Below, piece by piece: positions 24,769 to 33,317 of a stretch of 64,000 bases of DNA; the stretch's first letter is position 1; each line of letters starts with the position of its first letter. The stretch covers positions 2,865,992 to 2,929,991 of the forward strand of contig NZ_CP101322.1 in NCBI RefSeq assembly GCF_024300625.1, given 5' to 3'. The position numbers and the translations under genes are program-made. This stretch comes from Halovivax gelatinilyticus (lineage in GTDB: Archaea; Halobacteriota; Halobacteria; Halobacteriales; Natrialbaceae). The notes beneath the pieces were generated by a model, which had not been told where the DNA came from, did no database searches, and worked only from the letters and a program-made list of their open reading frames with translations.

Positions 24769-26304
24769 TCAGTCGTCGTCGATCTTGATGTCGGCCGAGA
24801 GTCCCTGTGCCATTTCGATATCGTTCGAGTTGTTTATCGTCCAGGCGGTTCGTTCGGTGACGGCTTCGATCGCCTCGCGGGCGGTCGGGTAGCCGTTACC
24901 GGACTTTTTGACGCCGCCGAACGGTAGCTGGACTTCGGCGCCGATGCACGGCAGGTTGGCGTACGCGAGACCCAGCTCGGCGTGGTCGCGGAAGTAGTTG
25001 ATCTGGCGGTAGTCTTCGGAGATGATCGCTCCGGCGAGTCCGTACGGCGTGTCGTTGTGGACCTCGACGGCGTCTTCGATGTCGCCGGTGTAGGACATGA
25101 GCGCGACGTGCGGGCCGAAACACTCCTCTTTGATGCAGCGCAGCTCGGAGTCGTACTCGATCTCGTAGACGAATGGGCCGACCCAGTTGCCCTCTTCGTG
25201 GCCGTCGGGAATCTCGTCGTCGTCGAGTTCGAACCGATCGACGAGCACCTCGCCGCCTTCCTTCTCGGCGAGTTCGTTGTGCTTTCTGATCTTCTCGACG
25301 TGGCTCTCCTCGATGGCGGGGCCCATGAAGGTGTTCTCGTCGAGCGGATCGCCCACCGCGATGGACTTCGCCGTCTCGACGTACCGTTCTTTGAACTCGT
25401 CGTAGACTTCCTCGTGAACGATCAGTCGCTCTGAGGAGACACAGCGTTGTCCGGTCGTCTTGAACGAGGACATGATCGCCGAGTGGACGGCGATGTCGAG
25501 GTCGGCCTTCTCGGTGATGATGATACCGTTTTTTCCGCCCATCTCGCAGGCGGCGAGTTTGCCGGGTTCCCCGCCGACTTTGCCGGCGATCTCGTGGCCG
25601 ACCTCCGCCGAGCCGGTAAAGAGGACGGTATCGACGCGCTCGTCGTCGACGATTGCGGCCCCGGCGTCGCCGAAGCCCTGGACCATGTTGAATACGCCGT
25701 CGGGAACCCCGGCGTCGTCCATCATCTCGGCGATGATCTGACCGCACCACGGCGTCTGTTCGGCGGGTTTCCAGACGACGACGTTACCTTCGACGAGGGC
25801 GATCGCCATCTGCCAGAACGGAATCGCGACCGGGAAGTTCCACGGCGTGATGCAGCCGATGAGCCCGCGGGGTTTGCGCCGCATGTAGGCGTCCTTCGAG
25901 CCGACCTCCGAGGGAACGACGTCGCCGTGGGGGTGGCGGGCGTTGCCGGCGGCCCACTCGACCATGTGGTAGGCCTCGACGACGTCGGCGCGCCCTTCGC
26001 TGATCTCTTTGCCACACTCTCTTGTGACAACTTCGGCGAGTTCGTCGGTTCGCTCGCGCAGTTCGTGGTAGATGTCCCAGAGATACTCGGCCCGGTCGAT
26101 GTAGGAGAGATCGCGCCAGTCTTCGTACGCAGACTCGGCCGCTTCGAGCGCGGCGTCGACGTCGTCCTCGCTCGCACGTCCGAAAGTGGCGAGCGTTTCA
26201 CCCGTTGCTGGGTTTACGCTGTCAAACGTCTCGGTTCCCGTGCCGTCGGTCCACTCGCCGTTTACGTAGTGGCCGTACGTTTCCGCGTCGGCGTGCTGTG
26301 TCAT
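24769..26304 (-). CDS. Aldehyde dehydrogenase (NAD(P)-dependent)
   Basis: A 511-residue ALDH superfamily enzyme oxidising an aldehyde to the acid. The catalytic Cys lies in TTGQRCVSSERL. The general-base Glu is in CEMGGKNGII, and the FTGSAEVGHEI cofactor loop precedes it. ITPWNFPVAIPFWQMA is the conserved N-terminal block. The acidic, long C-terminus (ADIKIDDD) is halophilic. I use the ATG at 26304 (MTQHADAETYGHYVNGEW), because the seven residues before it look like leader. The substrate is not determinable; succinate-semialdehyde and 2-oxoglutarate-semialdehyde types are close relatives. Confidence 0.9.
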   Translation of the reverse strand: MTQHADAETYGHYVNGEWTDGTGTETFDSVNPATGETLATFGRASEDDVDAALEAAESAYEDWRDLSYIDRAEYLWDIYHELRERTDELAEVVTRECGKEISEGRADVVEAYHMVEWAAGNARHPHGDVVPSEVGSKDAYMRRKPRGLIGCITPWNFPVAIPFWQMAIALVEGNVVVWKPAEQTPWCGQIIAEMMDDAGVPDGVFNMVQGFGDAGAAIVDDERVDTVLFTGSAEVGHEIAGKVGGEPGKLAACEMGGKNGIIITEKADLDIAVHSAIMSSFKTTGQRCVSSERLIVHEEVYDEFKERYVETAKSIAVGDPLDENTFMGPAIEESHVEKIRKHNELAEKEGGEVLVDRFELDDDEIPDGHEEGNWVGPFVYEIEYDSELRCIKEECFGPHVALMSYTGDIEDAVEVHNDTPYGLAGAIISEDYRQINYFRDHAELGLAYANLPCIGAEVQLPFGGVKKSGNGYPTAREAIEAVTERTAWTINNSNDIEMAQGLSADIKIDDD

Positions 26305-26358
26305 GTTCGACGTATTTTTCGCCAACCGATGTGAAAAACCCTGCTATCGGCCGGTGTC

Positions 26359-27168
26359 TTACCGGTCGGCGAGGTCGGCTCCTTTCTCGAGTTCGCTTCG
26401 AAGTTGCGTCGAATCGAACTCGTGATCCGGTCGCAATCTGACGAAATCGAGAAACTCGCGGGCCGCGAGGAGGTCCTCGCTTCCGTAGTGTCCCATCGCC
26501 GTCGCCACGGCGTCCCGCGATCCGATTCGCGGTTCAAGAACGGCGAGTGCACACGCGAGGTCGTACGCCCGCGTCTCCGACTCCCGACTCTCTTGCACTC
26601 GAGTCGCGTCGATGAAGTACAGTTCGCCATCGGAGACGAGCAGATTTTCCCCGCGGAGATCGCCGTGTGCGAGTCCGTGCTCGTGGAGCGACGCGAGCAT
26701 CTCGAAGAGGTCCGGAGCGATTTCGTGGACGCCGTCGTCTGCGAGTTCGTCGACGGTTTCGAACGCGGGGAGGTACTCGAGAACGAGGACGCCGAGTCCG
26801 TTTACCTCGAACGCCTCGACCGGCTCCGGTGCGTTACAGCCGATCTCGCGCATCCGGATCGTCGCCTCTAACTCGTGTTCGACCATCTCGAGTGGCGTCT
26901 CGAACCGGGTGAAAAAGCCGCCCGAACCCGCCGAGAACGCTCCGGCGTTTCGACCGGCGGTCATGAGGGCGTGAATGCGGGTGTTCTGGACCGACACGAT
27001 TTTCACGAACCACTCGTCGTCGAGCACGAACGGCGTCGATAGCCAGTTATCGGCCTCTAAGAACTCGACGCGGGCTACGTCACGGTCGTACCGATTGGCG
27101 AGGGTCACGGCGACACGTTCCAGCCGGTCCCACGAGATTGTTCCCCGTGCGAGCTGCCGGATATCCAT
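26359..27168 (-). CDS. RIO/Bud32-like protein kinase-fold protein
   Basis: A 269-residue kinase-fold protein with a minimal catalytic set. A Lys in WFVKIVS (about residue 56) and Glu98 in the following helix lie in the N-lobe. HGDLRGEN (168-175) is the catalytic loop, and FIDATRV around 185-190 has the metal-binding Asp187 where DFG would be. Absence of the activation segment and the short C-lobe fit the RIO/Bud32/lipopolysaccharide-kinase group. The first 60 residues may be a helical extension. The substrate is unknown. It lies 54 bp upstream of the aldehyde dehydrogenase on the same strand. Confidence 0.72.
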   Translation of the reverse strand: MDIRQLARGTISWDRLERVAVTLANRYDRDVARVEFLEADNWLSTPFVLDDEWFVKIVSVQNTRIHALMTAGRNAGAFSAGSGGFFTRFETPLEMVEHELEATIRMREIGCNAPEPVEAFEVNGLGVLVLEYLPAFETVDELADDGVHEIAPDLFEMLASLHEHGLAHGDLRGENLLVSDGELYFIDATRVQESRESETRAYDLACALAVLEPRIGSRDAVATAMGHYGSEDLLAAREFLDFVRLRPDHEFDSTQLRSELEKGADLADR

Positions 27169-27360
27169 CGGAGTAAACTTCGCACCCCGGTGATATAATC
27201 GTCCCGGAGTGGTGGACCGATTGCCGCCTCGACGTGAGCGGATCGACCAGGACGCCGCGACCGCTACTCCATATTTTATTCGCCAGATCAGGTGTCAGCA
27301 TCGAGTAGAAATCGACGTATCAGTATCGTTTAGTCCGTTCCCACGAAATGCGCCAGTACC

Positions 27361-28635
27361 ATGTACGCCGTCGATAATTTGAGCGACGCCATCGACGTGA
27401 CGCGGGATTTTTTAACGCCGGTCAGGAAAGGAACCTGGCTCAGACTCGCCGTTATCGTCTTTTTCGTCTCGGGCATCGGGTTGGGAATGCCGTTCGTTCC
27501 GACCGGTGACGAGGTGGCGTTCGAAGACGAAACCGAGGGATTCGAGGAGTTCGAAGCTGAGTTCGGCGTTGAGGTTACGATGGACGACCTGTACGCGCTT
27601 GCGATCGCGATCGGAGTAATTGTATTCGCACTTTGGCTCGTCTTCACGTTCGTCCGTGCCATCCTGGAGTTCGTACTCGTCGAGTCGTTACGATCGGGCG
27701 ACGTTCGCGTCCGCCGGTGGGGGAAACGCCACTTCTCGCAGGCGCTTTCGTTGTTCGGCTTCATTCTCGCACTATCTATCATAGTAGGAGCTGCAATCGC
27801 CGCCCCCGGCTATTTTGCGGTGTCTGGCGCAGATTCACTCGACGACGTCTCGGTCTCGACCATGGCCGCACTTGGATTGCTTGCGTTCGGTGGGTGGCTC
27901 TTTTATGCCGTCGTGTTGCGGCTCACGACCGAGTTCGTGGTACCGATCATGATCGAAGATGCCGTCGGCATCAGGGCCGGATGGAAGCGGTTCCTATCGA
28001 GTCTACGTTCTCACCCCGGTGAGTACGCGGTGTACGTCGTTCTCGCGACCATCATCAGCGTTATCGCCTCGATCGCGATCGGGATACTCTGGGTCCTCTC
28101 GATGATCGTCCTCGCGATTCCGTTCTTCCTGCTCGTCGTGCTCGCCTTCTTGCTGGGTCCGTTCGCGATCCCGCTTGCAGTGTTGCTCGTGCTCCTGTTC
28201 GTCGTTTCGATCTTCCTCCTGCTGGCACTTTACGAGGTGCCGGTCATCGTCTACGTTCGCTACTACGCGTTGTTACTTCTGGGCGATCTCGAGGAGTCGG
28301 TCGACCTCATTCCGGACCAACGAGCCGCCGTCAGAGCGACCGACGGGTGGAACGGACGGGATGCGTGGGACGACGATACAGGTGGGTCGCCGGACGATCT
28401 CCCGCCGGGTCGATCGAACGAACCTGAATCGGACTCCTGGGCTTCCGACGATACCGAGAGCGACGATTCCGGGTGGGGAGCGAGAGATTCGGATTCAGGA
28501 CACGGTTGGGACACTGATGTCGGTGATGACCGAGACGGCGATTCCGGACACGGCTGGAATTCGGATCCAGCCGACGAGTCGACCGACGACGAGAACGACT
28601 CCGGCGGCTGGGGCTATCGAGACGACGATCGCTGA
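27361..28635 (+). CDS. DUF4013-like polytopic membrane protein with acidic tail
   Basis: A 424-residue protein. Residues 1-320 contain about six to eight membrane helices (LAVIVFFVSGIGLGMPFV, IAIGVIVFALWLVFTFV, and the very hydrophobic 240-300 region). DAVGIRAGWKRFLSSL is typical of DUF4013-type haloarchaeal membrane proteins. From about residue 325 the tail is hydrophilic, rich in Asp, Ser, Gly and Trp, and contains an imperfect repeat of the form DSGHGWxxD. The tail probably is disordered. No function is known; the family is often linked to envelope or membrane organisation only by guesswork. Confidence 0.75.
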   Translation: MYAVDNLSDAIDVTRDFLTPVRKGTWLRLAVIVFFVSGIGLGMPFVPTGDEVAFEDETEGFEEFEAEFGVEVTMDDLYALAIAIGVIVFALWLVFTFVRAILEFVLVESLRSGDVRVRRWGKRHFSQALSLFGFILALSIIVGAAIAAPGYFAVSGADSLDDVSVSTMAALGLLAFGGWLFYAVVLRLTTEFVVPIMIEDAVGIRAGWKRFLSSLRSHPGEYAVYVVLATIISVIASIAIGILWVLSMIVLAIPFFLLVVLAFLLGPFAIPLAVLLVLLFVVSIFLLLALYEVPVIVYVRYYALLLLGDLEESVDLIPDQRAAVRATDGWNGRDAWDDDTGGSPDDLPPGRSNEPESDSWASDDTESDDSGWGARDSDSGHGWDTDVGDDRDGDSGHGWNSDPADESTDDENDSGGWGYRDDDR

Positions 28636-28693
28636 GCCTATCCGACTCGAATCGCTTCGGTGCGTTTATTTCTCGGCTTGGTAAGGTACGTGT

Positions 28694-29836
28694 ATGAACT
28701 TCGAGCTTCCCGACGAGCACCGGATGATCCGAAAGACGGTTCGCGACTTCTGCGAGGCGGAACTCGAGCCGATCGCCCAGGAGATCGAGGAGGAACACCG
28801 ATTTCCCGCGGAGATCTTCGAGCAGCTCGCCGACCTCGACGTGATGGGCGTTCCGATCACCGACGAGTACGGCGGCCTCGGCGGCGATACGCTCATGTAC
28901 TCGATCGTCGCCGAAGAGATCGGTCGCGTCTCGGGATCCGTTGGGCTTTCTTACGTCGCTCACACGTCGCTCGCCTCGAAACCGCTCGAACTCTTCGGCA
29001 CGCCGGAACAGAAAGAACGGTGGCTCCGTCCGCTCGCCGAGGGCGAGTATCTCGGTGGCTGGGCGCTGACCGAACCGGGAAGCGGCTCCGACGCCTCCGA
29101 CATGGACACGACGGCCGAGAAGGACGGCGACGAGTGGGTCATCGACGGCACCAAGCAATTCATCACGAACGCCTCCGAAGCCGGCTCCGTCCTCGTCAAG
29201 GCCGTCACCGATCCCGGCGCCGGCTACGACGGCATCTCGACGTTCATCGTCGATCCGACCGAAGACGACGGCTTCGAGGTGACGACGATCTGGGAGAAGA
29301 TGGGACTGAACGCCTCGCCGACGTGCGAAATCTCGCTCGACAACGTTCGCGTACCCGAAGACCGCCTCCTCGGTGAGGAAGGTGAGGGCTGGGACCAGAC
29401 TAAAAAGACGTTAGACGGCGGTCGGATCTCCATCGCCGCCCTCTCGACGGGACTCGCACAGGGCGCCTACGAGCATGCTACGGAGTACAGCCAGGAACGT
29501 GAGCAGTTCGGCCAGCCGATCAGCCGGTTCGACGCGATCCGCGACAAGATCGTCGACATGTACCGCAAGACCGAGCGCGCCCGCCTGCTGACTTACAAGG
29601 CTGCAAGACGCTACGACGAGGGCCAGCCCGTCACGAAGGCCTCGGCGCTCGCGAAACTCGACGCGAGCGAGGCCGCCCGCGAGGTCGCAGAAGAGGCCGT
29701 TCAGGTGCTCGGCGGCTACGGCTACACCACGGACTTCGCCCCCCAGCGATTCTACCGCGATGCCAAGCTGATGGAGATCGGCGAGGGGACGAGCGAGATC
29801 CAGCACCTCGTCATCGGTCGCGAACTCGGCCTGTAA
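28694..29836 (+). CDS. Acyl-CoA dehydrogenase
   Basis: An FAD-dependent alpha,beta-dehydrogenation enzyme of acyl-CoA thioesters (beta-oxidation or branched-chain amino acid breakdown). The 380-residue length is standard. GGWALTEPGSGSDASDM is the first family signature, and QFGQPISRFDAIRDKIVDM with QVLGGYGYTTDFAPQRFYRDAK gives the second. GEGTSEIQHLVIGREL at the end includes the position (EGTSEIQ) that carries the catalytic Glu in several members. The chain-length preference is unknown. A 70-residue membrane protein follows 4 nt after the stop. Confidence 0.93.
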   Translation: MNFELPDEHRMIRKTVRDFCEAELEPIAQEIEEEHRFPAEIFEQLADLDVMGVPITDEYGGLGGDTLMYSIVAEEIGRVSGSVGLSYVAHTSLASKPLELFGTPEQKERWLRPLAEGEYLGGWALTEPGSGSDASDMDTTAEKDGDEWVIDGTKQFITNASEAGSVLVKAVTDPGAGYDGISTFIVDPTEDDGFEVTTIWEKMGLNASPTCEISLDNVRVPEDRLLGEEGEGWDQTKKTLDGGRISIAALSTGLAQGAYEHATEYSQEREQFGQPISRFDAIRDKIVDMYRKTERARLLTYKAARRYDEGQPVTKASALAKLDASEAAREVAEEAVQVLGGYGYTTDFAPQRFYRDAKLMEIGEGTSEIQHLVIGRELGL

Positions 29837-29840
29837 GGCC

Positions 29841-30053
29841 ATGTGGCTACTCGCCATCGGAATCGTCTTCGCCCTGCTCGGCGTCGCCGGCATCGTTGCC
29901 GCGCCGGCGATGGTCGAAGCCCAGCGAAAACAGGGGATGGTCCCAGTCGCGTCGGACGAGATCGACGATGACGACCGAATCGCCGTGACGAAAGGTGTAG
30001 GCATCGTGTTCGCGACCGTCGGTGTTGTGTTGGTCGTGTACGCACTCGTGTAG
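29841..30053 (+). CDS. Small two-helix membrane protein (70 aa)
   Basis: A 70-residue protein: helix 1 WLLAIGIVFALLGVAGIVAAPAM, a charged loop (QRKQGMVPVASDEIDDDDR), and helix 2 VGIVFATVGVVLVVYAL. It starts 4 nt after the acyl-CoA dehydrogenase stop and is therefore probably co-transcribed with it. The family was not recognised. The strong helix prediction and tight spacing support a real gene. Confidence 0.65.
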   Translation: MWLLAIGIVFALLGVAGIVAAPAMVEAQRKQGMVPVASDEIDDDDRIAVTKGVGIVFATVGVVLVVYALV

Positions 30054-30267
30054 CTGCTTGCGTCCTTCTACCCTCGTGAGAGACTCGACCGACAAACGAA
30101 CGATCTAGCTGCGCGTCTTGGCGCAGTCAATCTCTTAGCTTGTGATCCCGGTTGGGGGCGAGTCCCACGATCGTCGGCCCGTATCACTGATTGGCAGAGA
30201 CGACGGGTTCAAAGCGGTGTACGCTTCGACCGATGTCGGTTCGAGTTCCTTCAACCAACTTTCGTCG

Positions 30268-30609
30268 CTAGAGCAGGCGGTCGTCTGTCAGAAGGATGGG
30301 TGTTCCGGCTGTCAGTCCAACGGCGACGATGGACACGAGGAGCGCCGCTTCCTGATACCCTGCTAGAGAGATACTGGACGTTTGTCTGTTGATGAAATTG
30401 ACGCCCAGAAGCGCCCAGCCGACATCGGTAAGGCCCCAACCGACGATTGTGAGTCTATCTGCTCCATTTCGGTATCGTTCGAACGCGATCCCAAGAAAAA
30501 CGACTATAAAAAGTACGTATATCGATCCTACAATGTGTACTCGGCATATAGGGGTATGACCGAATTCCAAAAGAACTGATCCGAACACGCACACTGGATA
30601 TCGAATCAT
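30268..30609 (-). CDS. Putative membrane protein (about 113 aa)
   Basis: A frame of 113 residues with three hydrophobic segments: GSIYVLFIVVFLGIAFERY, VGWGLTDVGWALLGVNFI and AALLVSIVAVGLTAGTPILL. The charged loops between them look natural. The N-terminal part before VHIVGSIY is less convincing, so the true start may be a GTG about 24 codons in. Flanking DNA is AT-rich and gene-poor (30054-30267 and 30610-30841), with nothing else recognisable in either stretch. It may be a stand-alone gene or a remnant. Confidence 0.5.
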   Translation of the reverse strand: MIRYPVCVFGSVLLEFGHTPICRVHIVGSIYVLFIVVFLGIAFERYRNGADRLTIVGWGLTDVGWALLGVNFINRQTSSISLAGYQEAALLVSIVAVGLTAGTPILLTDDRLL

Positions 30610-30841
30610 GCCATTGGATCTTTAGTACCCAATTTTACTAAATGATAAATAATACTTTCGAACTTCTTGAACGTAATTTAGCCTGGTCGACGTCTAAACC
30701 TTCGGTTTGTCTAAAGTCACTTCCTCTCTTCTAACGCATTCTGTCTCTTGTCTTATTGGTAGTAGCTGTTGTGCCTTACCGAAATAACACTGGTAACTGC
30801 TGATTCATAAGCCACCTGGACCAGCTTTGCTACTGGCTCGA

Positions 30842-32095
30842 TTACGGCCACCGCCCACCCTGTTCGTACGCTCGATCGATGCGTTCGATCGCGAGGACGT
30901 ACGCGGCCGTGCGCGGAATTTCTATATTCCGTTCTTCCACCGTCCGACACAACGAATCGAACGCGTCGACGATGACGGCCTCTAGCTGCTCGTTCACCCG
31001 GTCCTCGCTCCAAGACACCCGCTGTCGATTTTGGACCCACTCGAAGTACGAGACGGTGACGCCGCCGGCGTTGGCGAGGATGTCCGGGACCACGAAAACG
31101 TCGTTTTCGGCCAGTATCGCGTCGGCGTCGGGGGTGATCGGTCCGTTCGCGGCTTCGGAGATGATGTTGGCGCTGACGTCTCGGGCGAGCGTCGCGTCGA
31201 TGACGCTCTCTAACGCGGCGGGTATCAACAGATCGACGTCGAGCGTGAGCAGTTCCTCGTTGGTGCACGCGTCGCTCCCATCGTACCCGAGCACGTTACC
31301 AGTCGCGTCCTTGTGGGCTTTCACCTCGGCCGGATCGAGCCCGTCACGATCGACGATACCGCTGTCGGAGTCGCTCACGGCCACCACCGTGACGCCCATC
31401 TCGTCTAACAGCTTCGCGCTGATCCAGCCGGCGTTGCCGTAGCCCTGGACCGCGGCCGTCGCGCCGTCGAGGGATCGCCCCAGGTACGCTGTCGCCTCGC
31501 GCGCGGCGACCACCGTCGATCGGCCCGTCGCCTCGACTCGACCCTCGCTCCCGCCGCTTTCGAGGGATTTGCCGGTGACGACTCCCGGTGCGGTCGTGCG
31601 TTCTAGCGTCTCGTAGGTGTCTTTGAGCCAGTTCATCTCCCGGGGGCCGGTGTTAACATCCGGCGCTGGAACGTCCCGATCCTCGCCGATGAGCGGGCGC
31701 AACTCGGTCGCGTACGCGCGAGTGAGTCGCTCTAGTTCCGCGGCAGATAACGCGTCCGGATCGACGGCGATTCCGCTTTTCGCCCCGCCGAACGGGACGT
31801 CGACCACTGCACACTTATACGCCATCCAACCGGAGAGCGCCACCACCTCGTCCCGAGAGACGGCTGGGTGGTACCTGATGCCGCCTTTGTACGGCCCGCG
31901 ATCACCGTTGAACTGCGATCGGTACGCGCGAAATCGCTCGAGCGTCCCACCGTCTCGTTCAATCACGAGATTCGATTCGAGGACTCGTTTCGGGTGTCTA
32001 AGTCGTTCGAGGACGTCGTCGGCCACCTCCACGTGTCGGGAGGCTTCGTCGAGCTGGGTTTGTAAGCTCTCGAGCGGATTCGCCGATCCTGTCAT
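30842..32095 (-). CDS. gdhB: Glutamate dehydrogenase (Glu/Leu/Phe/Val family)
   Basis: A 417-residue enzyme interconverting glutamate and 2-oxoglutarate plus ammonia. The catalytic region is [11 protein letters not shown], with [14 protein letters not shown] supplying the catalytic Lys. [16 protein letters not shown] is the nucleotide-binding motif and [13 protein letters not shown] follows. Start: the ATG at 32095 ([12 protein letters not shown]) is used; the ATG at 32122 would add a non-typical leader. It lies 105 bp downstream of the CitE-like lyase gene on the same strand. Paralogues in haloarchaea differ in NAD or NADP use, which I cannot assign. Confidence 0.92.
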   Translation of the reverse strand: MTGSANPLESLQTQLDEASRHVEVADDVLERLRHPKRVLESNLVIERDGGTLERFRAYRSQFNGDRGPYKGGIRYHPAVSRDEVVALSGWMAYKCAVVDVPFGGAKSGIAVDPDALSAAELERLTRAYATELRPLIGEDRDVPAPDVNTGPREMNWLKDTYETLERTTAPGVVTGKSLESGGSEGRVEATGRSTVVAAREATAYLGRSLDGATAAVQGYGNAGWISAKLLDEMGVTVVAVSDSDSGIVDRDGLDPAEVKAHKDATGNVLGYDGSDACTNEELLTLDVDLLIPAALESVIDATLARDVSANIISEAANGPITPDADAILAENDVFVVPDILANAGGVTVSYFEWVQNRQRVSWSEDRVNEQLEAVIVDAFDSLCRTVEERNIEIPRTAAYVLAIERIDRAYEQGGRWP

Positions 32096-32200
32096 ACGGT
32101 ACCATACTACTCCATGGTCCATTAGCCGTGGCTTCGGCGTAAGAATTGCACTCCCTCGTTGAATCGAAGCCCGGCCGAGAGCGGTGGATACCTCATTACG

Positions 32201-33064
32201 TTATACGCCGTCCGCGTCTGCCGCCTGCGCCCGTTCCGTGATCCGTTCGGCCTGGGCAATCAGCGGTGCGTCGATCATCTCGCCGTCGACCTCGAAGACC
32301 CCGCGCTCTTCAGACTCGGCCTCGCGTTTGGCTTCGAGCACCCGCCTTGCCCACTCGAGTTCGTCCGGTTCCGGCGTGAACGCCTCGTTGATCGGGTCGA
32401 CCTGTGCGGGGTGAATCGCGAGCTTGCCGTCGTAACCGAGTTGTATCGCGAACGACGTTTCCGCGCTGAGTCCCTCCTCGTCGCCGAAGTCGGTGAAGAC
32501 GGTGTCGATCGCGTCGCAGTCGTGTGCGCCCGCCGCGACGACGACGCGCTGTCTCGCGTAGAGGACTTCGGTCCCCTCACGCGTTCGACTCGCACCGACG
32601 TCCGCCGCGAAATCTTCGGCGCCGAAGATCACCGCGTCGGTGGCCGGCACAGCCGCGATCTCGTCGGCCGCAAGAACGCCCGCGGCGTTCTCGATCAGGG
32701 CTAACACCGGTAGCCCCACACCACGCGTCTCGAGTTTGACCGCGACGTCGCGGACGTCTTCGGCCGACTGGACCTTCGGAAGCATGATCGAATCGAGCTC
32801 GAGCGACTCGACTTCGTCGAACAGCGTGTCGAGATCCGCGCGGGCGGTGGGGCCGTCGGCGTTGATCCGGACGCACACCTCTCCGGTGTGATCGAACTCC
32901 GGATCGCTCAGGACGGCCCTGACGGCCGCTCGGGCTTCTTCCTTGTGTTGGGGTGAGACGGCATCTTCGAGGTCGAAGACCAGCACGTCCGCACCAGCCG
33001 TCGGCGCCTTTCGCATCATCTCGGGACGATCTCCGGGCGTGAACATCACGCTGCGTCGTACCAT
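32201..33064 (-). CDS. HpcH/HpaI-type CoA-ester lyase (CitE-like)
   Basis: A 287-residue TIM-barrel lyase. MVRRSVMFTPGDRPEMMRKA is the typical CitE/malyl-CoA lyase start. VFDLEDAVSPQHKEEAR holds the CoA/metal region, IMLPKVQSAEDV follows, and LALIENAAGVLAADEIA supplies the metal-binding Glu. The family cleaves malyl-CoA, methylmalyl-CoA or citramalyl-CoA. Two genes away lies a MaoC hydratase and directly downstream a glutamate dehydrogenase. This is compatible with methylaspartate-cycle or itaconate/mesaconate-type chemistry. The true substrate is open. Confidence 0.85.
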   Translation of the reverse strand: MVRRSVMFTPGDRPEMMRKAPTAGADVLVFDLEDAVSPQHKEEARAAVRAVLSDPEFDHTGEVCVRINADGPTARADLDTLFDEVESLELDSIMLPKVQSAEDVRDVAVKLETRGVGLPVLALIENAAGVLAADEIAAVPATDAVIFGAEDFAADVGASRTREGTEVLYARQRVVVAAGAHDCDAIDTVFTDFGDEEGLSAETSFAIQLGYDGKLAIHPAQVDPINEAFTPEPDELEWARRVLEAKREAESEERGVFEVDGEMIDAPLIAQAERITERAQAADADGV

Positions 33065-33317
33065 ACGTCGCGTTGGGATGCGGGCGAGTTGAACGTGTGG
33101 TTTCCTCCCAGGCCCGCCGAAAGTGATTCTCTGGTGTCCATTGATCGGTTGGTTCTGTAACCGGCCACGAGCGAGTCGGGTACATCGACTATTCAGATAT
33201 AAATAACTAAAACGAGTAGAAAAAATTAAGGGGGAACGCTTCGGACGTTCTCGCAGAATAGAATGATCCGCGTGATATTCAACCAGACAGTAACGGCAAA
33301 TCGATCGGTGGGTGCCC

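Noticed and set aside
24575-24892. Frame in the gap before the aldehyde dehydrogenase
   Set aside because: Overlaps the 3' end of the aldehyde dehydrogenase on the other strand and shows no recognisable sequence.
30142-30366. Plus-strand frame opposite the putative membrane protein at 30268-30609
   Set aside because: The minus-strand frame has three natural membrane helices, while this one has random polar composition.
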